In this document: piece by piece, positions 5,754 to 12,793 of the stretch
How positions within the stretch are numbered: position 1 is the stretch's first letter
Layout of the letters: each line of letters opens with the position of its first letter
NCBI GenBank assembly: GCA_964486765.1
Contig: CAZAOA010000013.1
Coordinates: 1 to 26,003, forward strand
Origin: CAZAOA01 sp964486765
GTDB lineage: Bacteria > Patescibacteriota > UBA1384 > XYA2-FULL-43-10
Direction: 5' to 3'
Length of the DNA stretch: 26,003 bases
Made by a program: the position numbers and the translations under genes
Notes under the pieces: generated by a model
The model's input: the letters and a program-made list of their open reading frames with translations, nothing else
Told to the model about the DNA's origin: nothing
The model's database searches: none

Positions 5754-7421
5754 ATGCCTGAACTAAAAAAGTTACAAAAACCATCAAAAGATCAGAGAAA
5801 TAAAAACAGCAAATATAAAATCGCTATTTCTTATCCTCCTATGCCAGATGATAAGGGAACGCCTTGTTTGGGGCAAAACAGACAGTTCCAGTGGTTTAAC
5901 AATCCAACATATATATATCCAATGGTGCCGTCTTATGCTGCTACGCTTCTAAAAGATCAAGGATACGATGTGATGTGGGATGATGCAATTGCTGAGGAGC
6001 TTGGGCCAGAAGAGTGGCTAGAGCGAATTAAAAAATTCAAACCAAACCTTATCGCTTTTGAATCAAAGACGCCGGTTATAAAACGTCACTGGAAATTGAT
6101 AGAGGTTCTTCGAGAAGAAGCTGCGAAAATTGAAGATTGGAAATTAAAAATTGTTCTTTATGGTGATCATGTAACAGCACTTCCTGAAGAGTCAATGAAG
6201 AGTTCCTTGGTAGATGTAGTTCTAACTGGTGGAGACTATGATTTTTTACTTCTAAATGTTGCAAATTCGTACAATCATCAAGTAAGTCTTGAGCCAGGGA
6301 TCTACTATCGTAGAAAGATACAAGATACAAGAAACAAGAAACAAATAAATCCCAAATCTCAAAATTCAAATGACAAAAATTCAGAATCTGAAAAGCTAAA
6401 AAGCTACAAGCTACAAGCTACAAGCTACGAAGTTAGAAACACAGGACACTTTTTACTTAATCATGATCTAAATGACTTGCCGATGATCGACAGAGAGCTA
6501 ACAAAATGGAAACTATACGCATATAAAAACGGAAACTATAAAAAAACTCCCGGAACCTACACCTACTTTGCGCGAGATTGTTGGTGGGGAAAGTGTGCAT
6601 TTTGTTCTTGGACAACACTTTATCCGGGCAAAGATTATAGAAAAGTAACGGTTAAAAAAGCTCTTGATGAAGTCGGAGAGCTAATTGAAAAATACAAAGT
6701 TAAAGAGATAATGGATGACTCGGGAACTTTTCCAGTTGGCAAGTGGCTTACCGAATTTTGCGAGGGAATGATCGAGCGCGGATACAATAAAAAAGTTATT
6801 ATGGATTGCAATATGCGTCTTCGAGGATTGAAGCAAGAAGATTATGATCTGATGGGCAGGGCCGGATTTCGATTTATCTTATACGGATTGGAATCAGCAA
6901 ATCAAAAGACGCTGGATAAGATCAATAAAAATCTTTCAGTCCCTGAAATTGAAAAGGGTGTGAAGATGGCAAAGCAGGGTGGGCTTGAACCACATATAAC
7001 TACTATGATGGGTTACCCTTGGGAGTCAAAAGCGGATGCTCAAAAAACAATCGATCTATCTAAAAAATTGTTTGACCTTGGTTACGTTGATACTCTGCAA
7101 GCGACCATCGTTATCCCTTACCCTGGAACGCCACTATTTCGTGATTGTAAAAGAGATAACCTTCTAAATACTGTAAATTGGGATGAATACGACCAAAGAA
7201 TGGTTGTTATGAAGTCTCCTCTGACCGAGGAAGATGTAAAGGAGCTGACTCAGGATTTGTACAAATCTTTTATGACGCCGAAGTTTATAATGAGAAAGAT
7301 CGCGGGGATCAGATCCTGGTCAGATATTACATTTCTTTTTAAAGCTGGCACAAAAGTCATCGGTCACCTTCTAGATTTCTCGTCGAAGAATAAGGACGAA
7401 AAGAAAAAACATATTGCATAA
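5754..7421 (+). CDS. B12-binding-type radical SAM protein
   Basis: A 555-aa two-domain protein. Residues about 20-165 form a Rossmann-like, cobalamin-binding-type domain (IAISYPPMPDD, YAATLLKDQGYDVMWDDA, PNLIAFESKTP, VLYGDHVTALPEES, DVVLTGGDYDF), but the DxHxxG base-off motif is not seen. The radical SAM core starts at about 265 with C276-WWGK-C281-AF-C284, a Cx4Cx2C spacing rather than the usual Cx3Cx2C, followed by 'DDSGTFPVGKW' and 'GFRFILYGLESANQKTLDKI' (SAM-binding region). It should bind a 4Fe-4S cluster and generate a 5'-deoxyadenosyl radical, perhaps for methylation or rearrangement of a lipid or sugar; the substrate is unknown. About 40 residues between the domains (roughly 188-227) come from a heptanucleotide repeat array. 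GGAG lies 4 nt before the ATG. Its TAA overlaps the next ATG (TAATG). Confidence 0.8.
   Translation: MPELKKLQKPSKDQRNKNSKYKIAISYPPMPDDKGTPCLGQNRQFQWFNNPTYIYPMVPSYAATLLKDQGYDVMWDDAIAEELGPEEWLERIKKFKPNLIAFESKTPVIKRHWKLIEVLREEAAKIEDWKLKIVLYGDHVTALPEESMKSSLVDVVLTGGDYDFLLLNVANSYNHQVSLEPGIYYRRKIQDTRNKKQINPKSQNSNDKNSESEKLKSYKLQATSYEVRNTGHFLLNHDLNDLPMIDRELTKWKLYAYKNGNYKKTPGTYTYFARDCWWGKCAFCSWTTLYPGKDYRKVTVKKALDEVGELIEKYKVKEIMDDSGTFPVGKWLTEFCEGMIERGYNKKVIMDCNMRLRGLKQEDYDLMGRAGFRFILYGLESANQKTLDKINKNLSVPEIEKGVKMAKQGGLEPHITTMMGYPWESKADAQKTIDLSKKLFDLGYVDTLQATIVIPYPGTPLFRDCKRDNLLNTVNWDEYDQRMVVMKSPLTEEDVKELTQDLYKSFMTPKFIMRKIAGIRSWSDITFLFKAGTKVIGHLLDFSSKNKDEKKKHIA
6317..6435. repeat. 17-unit heptanucleotide array inside the radical SAM gene
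   Basis: The stretch can be cut into 17 consecutive 7-mers without slipping: GATACAA twice, GAAACAA twice, a degenerate middle (ATAAATC, CCAAATC, TCAAAAT, TCAAATG and others), AGCTAAA, then AAGCTAC four times and GAAGTTA. It stays in frame and encodes a polar linker rich in Lys, Asn, Gln and Ser. Homologues would be expected to go straight from 'GIYYRRK' to 'VRNTGHFLL'. Confidence 0.85.
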
Positions 7422-7882
7422 TGTTATTTGTACACGAATTGATACATTTGATTCTTTCATTAGCCACTGGCCTATTAGTCTATTTTCTTTATCAGAAATG
7501 GCAAGCAGTTTTATGGGCAGTTTTGGTCGGGATTCTTATGGATCTGGACCACATAGTTGACTATCTGGCGTTTAAAGGATCATTTTCAATCAATTTTTCA
7601 GAGTTTTTTTCAGGAGAGTACTTTTTAGAAGCTGGTAAACTATTTACTCCTCTTCATTCATATGAAATCGCAATCTTGATAGCCATTATTTCCCTGATTG
7701 TATTGAAATTCAAAAACACTCAGAAGGTGATTGTATCGGTACTTCTGGCTGTTGCATTTTCGATGACATTGCACATGGTGTTGGACACATTAACTTACGG
7801 CCCCAGATGGACAACTTACTTTATGACAGATAGAATTATTAATGACTTCGAACTCGAAAAATTCGATTTCAACAATTCTTAG
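7421..7882 (+). CDS. YdjM/DUF457-like membrane protein (putative metal-dependent hydrolase)
   Basis: A 153-aa protein with about four membrane segments. His and Asp residues sit at membrane edges in the pattern of the YdjM/DUF457 family: 'VHELIHLILS' at the N-terminus, 'GILMDLDHIVDY' (about 38-49), 'PLHSYE' (about 77-82) and 'LHMVLDTLTYGPRW' (about 117-130). Family members are annotated as membrane-bound metal-dependent hydrolases, sometimes as phosphatase-like; the reaction is not established. The start overlaps the stop of the radical SAM gene by one base, so both are probably made together. The C-terminus is acidic and cytoplasmic-looking. Confidence 0.65.
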   Translation: MLFVHELIHLILSLATGLLVYFLYQKWQAVLWAVLVGILMDLDHIVDYLAFKGSFSINFSEFFSGEYFLEAGKLFTPLHSYEIAILIAIISLIVLKFKNTQKVIVSVLLAVAFSMTLHMVLDTLTYGPRWTTYFMTDRIINDFELEKFDFNNS

Positions 7883-7896
7883 AGTGACGTTATAAT
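7868..7896 (+). promoter_or_regulatory. Possible promoter of the glycosyltransferase operon
   Basis: A perfect TATAAT (7891-7896) lies 17 nt after TTCAAC (7868-7873, three of six consensus bases) in the short gap before the GT4 gene at 7941. A second TATAAT at 7919-7924 has no matching -35 box. Judged by eye. Confidence 0.35.
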
Positions 7897-7940
7897 AAAA
7901 TTTATTAATTTCTCGATTTATAATATTAAAATATAAATAT

Positions 7941-9095
7941 ATGAAAATTGTGTTTGTTTCTACAATGATGCCCTCGGGTCATTATTCACAGATTCTAACC
8001 GAAAAGCTTAGTCGTCAAAAAGACATTGATCTTATAATTTATGCCGATGACAATCCTAAGAATCTCAAAATCAAGAATTGTGGAAAAATCAAGAATGTGT
8101 GGTCTAAGGGTAATATGTTTGCCTTCTCAATCTTAAAGCAGCTTAAAAAAGACAAGCCAAAAGTCGTGCATCTTCAGCATGAATTTAATATGTACGGCGG
8201 TCTAATAACGGCAGTCGTCTTTCCTTTGTTTGTCTTATGGTTGAGGTTACATCGATTCAGGGTAGTTGTTACTGTTCACTCTGTTGTGCCGACAAAACAG
8301 ATAGACAAAGATTTCATTTCTCTTTTTAATGTTAATAAGTTTTTAGCCAGGCCACTTTTATTTAAGGTGGTTTTTAGCTTTATCTATAGAATTATTAGTA
8401 AAAGTGCCAACAAGGTTATAGTTCATACTCATATGATGAGTAGGGCTCTTATCATTAACTATGGGTCAAACAGAAAAAAAATTCATGTCATAGAGACCGC
8501 CATTCCTAAAAGCCGTCTCACCGTTCGCAAAAAAGGTAATTACTTTTTTTATTTTGGATATTTGGTCAAAAGAAAAGGTTTGAATTATGTGCTAGATGGA
8601 TTTAGTGAATATGTCTCGAAACACCCGAAGAGCGATTTTAAATTTATTATGGCAGGTGGAGCAATAAAAGGGCAAGAAAAGTCACGAGATGAGATAATTC
8701 AATCGATTAAAGATAAAAAGCTTGGCGATAGGGTAAAGTATGTGGGGTTTATAGATCAAAAACAACAAGATGAACTATACAACAATGCCTATGCAGTTAT
8801 TTTGCCAGCGAAGATATCGATTGCTGCTTCAGGCCCACTTTATTATTCGTTTAGTTATCGCAAATGCCCGCTTGCTTCCAAAGTAGGAAATCTAAAAGAA
8901 GAAGTAAGAGATGGAAAAACAGGACTACTGATTCCAAATTCAAAATGGAGTGAGGCTTTTGAATTTGCTGTAAGAAATCCAAAAAAATTGTCAAAGATTG
9001 AGGAAAATATTTCTGAAATTGCGAAAGAACGCTCACCGCAAAACATTGCAAAAAAATACGCGGATCTTTATTGTCAGAGTGCGAGTGGTAGGTAA
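7941..9095 (+). CDS. GT4 family glycosyltransferase
   Basis: A 384-aa GT-B fold enzyme. The N-terminal Rossmann domain starts 'KIVFVSTMMPSGHYSQILTE' (split: KIVFVSTMMP, SGHYSQILTE) and includes 'PKVVHLQHEF' and 'VVVTVHSVVP', typical acceptor-domain strands. The C-terminal donor domain shows 'FFYFGYLVKRKGLNYVLDGF' (around 200), 'DRVKYVGFIDQKQQDELY' and 'EEVRDGKTGLLIP' near 320-335. The usual EX7E motif is replaced by 'AASGPLYYSFSY', so the second Glu is absent; this occurs in some GT4 relatives. It probably adds a sugar to a lipid-linked glycan on the cytoplasmic side. It is the first of a run of same-strand genes and is followed by a methyltransferase after 22 nt. Confidence 0.82.
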   Translation: MKIVFVSTMMPSGHYSQILTEKLSRQKDIDLIIYADDNPKNLKIKNCGKIKNVWSKGNMFAFSILKQLKKDKPKVVHLQHEFNMYGGLITAVVFPLFVLWLRLHRFRVVVTVHSVVPTKQIDKDFISLFNVNKFLARPLLFKVVFSFIYRIISKSANKVIVHTHMMSRALIINYGSNRKKIHVIETAIPKSRLTVRKKGNYFFYFGYLVKRKGLNYVLDGFSEYVSKHPKSDFKFIMAGGAIKGQEKSRDEIIQSIKDKKLGDRVKYVGFIDQKQQDELYNNAYAVILPAKISIAASGPLYYSFSYRKCPLASKVGNLKEEVRDGKTGLLIPNSKWSEAFEFAVRNPKKLSKIEENISEIAKERSPQNIAKKYADLYCQSASGR

Positions 9096-9117
9096 AATAA
9101 TTTAGAAAGAAGGAAAT

Positions 9118-9858
9118 GTGATTATAGATTTGATCAAAAGAATAATAAGTTATGATGGAAGTATGGAATTTAAAAACTTATCTGATGCAGATATTGTCGA
9201 CAATTATCAGCATGAATTTGTTGTTGACCAGTATAGGGGTGATATCGAAAAGAAAAAGGTTCTAGATGCCGGTTGTTGGACTGGACCTTTGGAAAAGGTC
9301 ATTATAGATAAGGGGATATCTACAAAATTGTTGGGGATAGACATGAACAAAGCAGCTTTGAAAGTTGCAAAGAAAAACTTTCCAAAATTCAGTTTTAAAT
9401 ACTGCGTTCTTGATAGTAAAAATGATACCTTTATTAAAGAGTACTCCAAATATTTTGACTCAATAATATTTTTGGATGTAATTGAGCATCTTCCAAAAAA
9501 TACTGAATCTGACTCGCTTAGGTTGTTTTATAAACTATTAAAAGACGATGGATCGCTAATCGTAAGCACAATGGCTAGCCATCCATTAGATGCGATCGAT
9601 CCGGCCTGGATTTTTGGTCACCGGCACTATCGTCTTAGAAAATTGAGAAAGATATTTAATGATGCTGGTTTCGAAATTTATGACGTATACAAATGCGGTA
9701 ATTTGTACTGGGATTTAGATTTACTATATTTTTATATCTACAAACATATTTTTAGAAAAAAATATCATACGTCTGATAAAATGTTAAAAAAGATTTGCAA
9801 AGGCCTATCAGTCCAAAAAATGCCAACAAGATATTATATAAAAGCGAAAAAAATATGA
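9118..9858 (+). CDS. Class I SAM-dependent methyltransferase
   Basis: A 246-aa methyltransferase. Motif I 'VLDAGCWTGPLEKVI' (about 48-62) binds SAM, 'LLGIDMNKAALKVA' (72-85) is the acidic loop, and 'FDSIIFLDVIEHLP' (about 113-126) is motif IV. The C-terminal third is aromatic and basic (YFYIYKHIFRKKYH), perhaps membrane-facing. The start is GTG at 9118 with AAGGAA close upstream; ATG at 9116 is out of frame and stops at once. Lying between two glycosyltransferase genes, it probably methylates a sugar of the glycan (O-methylation is inferred). Its TGA overlaps the next ATG (ATGA). Confidence 0.82.
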   Translation: MIIDLIKRIISYDGSMEFKNLSDADIVDNYQHEFVVDQYRGDIEKKKVLDAGCWTGPLEKVIIDKGISTKLLGIDMNKAALKVAKKNFPKFSFKYCVLDSKNDTFIKEYSKYFDSIIFLDVIEHLPKNTESDSLRLFYKLLKDDGSLIVSTMASHPLDAIDPAWIFGHRHYRLRKLRKIFNDAGFEIYDVYKCGNLYWDLDLLYFYIYKHIFRKKYHTSDKMLKKICKGLSVQKMPTRYYIKAKKI

Positions 9859-10955
9859 AAATCGGAATAAATTCAAGGCTGTATCAACAAGCAACTTCTG
9901 GAATCCCATACTATATTGAAAATTTATATTTGAAATTGCAAGAGATCGATATAATAAATAAATATCTCTTTTTTCAGACTGCAAAAAACAAAACTTTAGG
10001 GAAAACGGTTGTCTCTTCTTCAAAAAATACAGGGCTTAATGGTGCATTATTCGATCTATTTAAGATAAGCAAATTAGTAAAAAGAACTAAAGTAAATATC
10101 TTACATGGCACAAGCTTTATTCTTCCTTTCTTTCCCTTAAAAGGAGTGAAATATGTGGTTACAATACATGATCTGGCCTTTTTGAGACTAAAAGATGAAC
10201 CCAATGACTATTCAATATGGTATTATTTATTTTCTAAGTACGGAATTGGTCGTTCTCTTAAAGTAGCCGATGTAATTGTCTCAGATTCTAACAGCACCAA
10301 AAAAGACATTGTAGAGTATTATCGGATCAATTCTGATAAAATCAAGGTTGTTCATCTAGGCATTAATGAAGCTATAGTCTTAAGCAGAGGAAAAGAAAAA
10401 AGGATTATTAAAGAAAGATACTTTTTTTCAGTAAGTACAAACCCTAAGAGAAAAAATACTTTGAGTGTGCTTCAGGCGATGGCAACCAGTAAAAAACTTT
10501 CGAAGTTGAAGTATGTAATTGCGGGACAAATCCCTGAAAATCAAAAAGCAGAGCTTCGTGATGAGATAGATAGGCTCAAACTTAATAAAAGAGTTATCGT
10601 TTTCGGTTTTGCAGAAGAGAAAGAGCTGGGTAACTTGTACCGTAATGCCGATTTTTTCATATACCCCTCATTTTATGAAGGTTTTGGATTTCCAGTTGTT
10701 GAGGCCATGGCATGCAAATGTCCGGTAATAACTTCAAACAATAGCTCACTTATCGAGTTGATGCCCACAAAAGATTGGCTAGTTGATCCGTATAAAGTCA
10801 AAGATATTAGAAATAAGATGGAAAAAATTGCGAGTCTTAACAAAATTGAAAGGTTAGGGCTAATTGAAAAAAATTTTGAATTTTCCCGAAAATTTTCATG
10901 GAAAAAAACAGCGCTAAAAATGAAAAATATATTTGAAGATCTTAATAGTCAATAG
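9855..10955 (+). CDS. GT4 family glycosyltransferase (mannosyltransferase-like)
   Basis: A 366-aa GT-B enzyme. I chose the ATG at 9855, which overlaps the upstream stop (ATGA) and is followed directly by the family start 'MKIGINSRLYQQATSGIPYY'; the frame is open 20 codons further upstream but inside the methyltransferase gene. The donor domain has 'FFSVSTNPKRKNTLSVLQAM', 'KRVIVFGFAEEKELGNLY' and the full EX7E motif in 'YPSFYEGFGFPVVEAMACKC', then 'PVITSNNSSLIELM'. This pattern is common in mannosyl- and rhamnosyltransferases that act on lipid-linked oligosaccharides. Donor specificity is unknown. Confidence 0.87.
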   Translation: MKIGINSRLYQQATSGIPYYIENLYLKLQEIDIINKYLFFQTAKNKTLGKTVVSSSKNTGLNGALFDLFKISKLVKRTKVNILHGTSFILPFFPLKGVKYVVTIHDLAFLRLKDEPNDYSIWYYLFSKYGIGRSLKVADVIVSDSNSTKKDIVEYYRINSDKIKVVHLGINEAIVLSRGKEKRIIKERYFFSVSTNPKRKNTLSVLQAMATSKKLSKLKYVIAGQIPENQKAELRDEIDRLKLNKRVIVFGFAEEKELGNLYRNADFFIYPSFYEGFGFPVVEAMACKCPVITSNNSSLIELMPTKDWLVDPYKVKDIRNKMEKIASLNKIERLGLIEKNFEFSRKFSWKKTALKMKNIFEDLNSQ

Positions 10956-10956
10956 T

Positions 10957-11643
10957 ATGATAAACAAAGATAAAGACTATTTCAATAAAGCGACTACAAA
11001 AGATGCAGATATTTTTCTAAAATATCGAAAGTTTCTTGAAGATCATGGAATTATTTTTAAGGGTAAAAGCATATGTGATATCGGTTGCGCAACCGGTAAC
11101 TTTTTATCAATGGTAAGTAGTGATAAAAACTGTTATGGGGTTGACTATTCTCAACACGCGATTAATATGTGTAAGGAGCGTTTTCCGAAGATAGATGATC
11201 ATTTTAGTCGAGTTAATTTAAATTCCACGAAACAGCTACCCTTCGATTTAAAATTCGATTTGATAACCATGTTCGACGTATTGGAGCATGTAGACAATCT
11301 AGGTAATCTTAAAAAAATTCTAAACTCATCGCATAAAAAAGGTGGACTACTAGTACTAACCACTCCCAATGCAAATAATTTCATGCGTTTTGTTAAGAGA
11401 GCTTGGTTTACCGGTGAAATGGATGATACCCATGTGAATCTATTTACTCCCTATACAGTTGACTTTCTTTTGCGAAAAATGGGCTATGAGAAGATTTCGA
11501 TATCAACACCATACAATTTTTATTTCAAAGATAATTGGTTAACTAAGAACCTGCCTTTTGGGGGTCAGATATTTGCAATTTATAAGTCCAATGTCGTTAA
11601 TAGAGGAAATGACAAAAAAAATACTAATGCCAAGAAAAAATAA
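10957..11643 (+). CDS. Class I SAM-dependent methyltransferase
   Basis: A 228-aa methyltransferase. 'SICDIGCATGNFLSMV' (motif I, about residues 43-58), 'YGVDYSQHAINMC' and 'FDLITMFDVLEHVDNL' (motif IV) give a normal SAM-binding core; 'GGLLVLTTPNANNFMRFVKR' is the late strand-loop. The chosen ATG lies 1 nt after the upstream stop; an in-frame TTG at 10933 would overlap that gene and is less likely. The C-terminus is Lys/Asn-rich (NRGNDKKNTNAKKK) and overlaps the start of the next glycosyltransferase gene. It is a second methyltransferase of the operon, different in sequence from the one at 9118, so two distinct methylations of the glycan are likely. Confidence 0.83.
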   Translation: MINKDKDYFNKATTKDADIFLKYRKFLEDHGIIFKGKSICDIGCATGNFLSMVSSDKNCYGVDYSQHAINMCKERFPKIDDHFSRVNLNSTKQLPFDLKFDLITMFDVLEHVDNLGNLKKILNSSHKKGGLLVLTTPNANNFMRFVKRAWFTGEMDDTHVNLFTPYTVDFLLRKMGYEKISISTPYNFYFKDNWLTKNLPFGGQIFAIYKSNVVNRGNDKKNTNAKKK

Positions 11644-12793
11644 GAAAATATTGATCAATGTTGTTAATTTAGACTCTAAAGGGATACAGATCCCGTGGCT
11701 TGTTAAATTAAAAAAGCTGGAATCCCATGGTTTGAGTTTATATATTAATGGGGGCGAATCAGTATTTAAAACATCCTTGAAGGACAAGGATATATATACA
11801 TTCAACGATAAAATAAAAAAGCATTTGAATAGTATTTCAATGCAGAGACTGAGTAAATTCGGGTATATCAGATATGCATTGTTAAAGAATATTAGGTCCT
11901 TAAAAAAACTATCAATAATCAGCAAAGGTAATTTTAAGGCTGTTTATTCTCCATCCTCGGTCATGGATCTAATTATTATCCCATACCTGTTAAAGAAAAA
12001 AAATAAAAACATTGTTTGGGTATCTGTTTTTGACAATACGGTCCCTCTGAAAGGGCCGGGGAGCAAGATAGTACGATTCCTTGCATGGTTATTCTATCGG
12101 ATCAGCCTTCAAATGCTGCGTCAAGCCGACAGAATTTTTGTAGTTACCCCGGAACTCATGAGAAATTTGATATCTATGAATTTTGATAGAGAACGTCTGA
12201 TCCTCACTGGTAATGCTGTAGAGGCCAACCTAATTAAAAAGTCAAAAGCAAACAGAAAATTCCGGACAGATGCTTTATTCATGGGCCGAATAAATGAGAA
12301 AAAAGGAATTTACGATTTGTTGGAAGTGCTAAAAATCGTTACCAAAAAAATTCCGAGTTTTAATCTCGGAATCTTAGGGGATGGAGATGCACCGACAATG
12401 ACTGCTTTTAAATCTAAGATAAAGAGAATGAAACTCTGGGATAATGTGATATTCTTTGGATATAGAAATGGAGTTGAAAAATACAGTGTCATAAAAAGCG
12501 CAAAAATGTTTTGGTTTTTTAGCCATGACGAAAGTTTTGGTGTAGCATTGTTAGAAGCTGTGTGTTGCGGAAGGCAAGCGCTAGCATACCCGCTTAAGCC
12601 ATATTCGGAAATTTACATGGATGATGAGATTAAACAATTTGCTTTTCATGATTATGGAGCAATCGCCAAAGAGAGCATAAAGTTACACAAAAACGAAAAG
12701 GTCAACAAGGCTGGAGAAAAGCTATTAATCAAATATAGCTGGGATAAAATTGTGGATACTGAATATAAATCTTTCAAAAAGCTAATAGTATGA
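11627..12793 (+). CDS. GT4 family glycosyltransferase
   Basis: A 388-aa GT-B enzyme if read from the ATG at 11627, which puts the first strand (KKILINVVNL) five residues in. ATG codons at 11609 and 11591 are alternatives: an AGAGG lies too close to the 11609 ATG and about 17 nt from the chosen one, so the start is uncertain. 'DRIFVVTPELMRNLI', 'DALFMGRINEKKGIYDLLEV' and 'VIFFGYRNGVEKYSVIKSAK' lead to the EX7E site in 'SHDESFGVALLEAVCCGRQA'. It overlaps the upstream methyltransferase gene by 17 nt and the downstream giant membrane protein gene by ATGA. Donor and acceptor are unknown. Confidence 0.83.
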   Translation: MPRKNKKILINVVNLDSKGIQIPWLVKLKKLESHGLSLYINGGESVFKTSLKDKDIYTFNDKIKKHLNSISMQRLSKFGYIRYALLKNIRSLKKLSIISKGNFKAVYSPSSVMDLIIIPYLLKKKNKNIVWVSVFDNTVPLKGPGSKIVRFLAWLFYRISLQMLRQADRIFVVTPELMRNLISMNFDRERLILTGNAVEANLIKKSKANRKFRTDALFMGRINEKKGIYDLLEVLKIVTKKIPSFNLGILGDGDAPTMTAFKSKIKRMKLWDNVIFFGYRNGVEKYSVIKSAKMFWFFSHDESFGVALLEAVCCGRQALAYPLKPYSEIYMDDEIKQFAFHDYGAIAKESIKLHKNEKVNKAGEKLLIKYSWDKIVDTEYKSFKKLIV

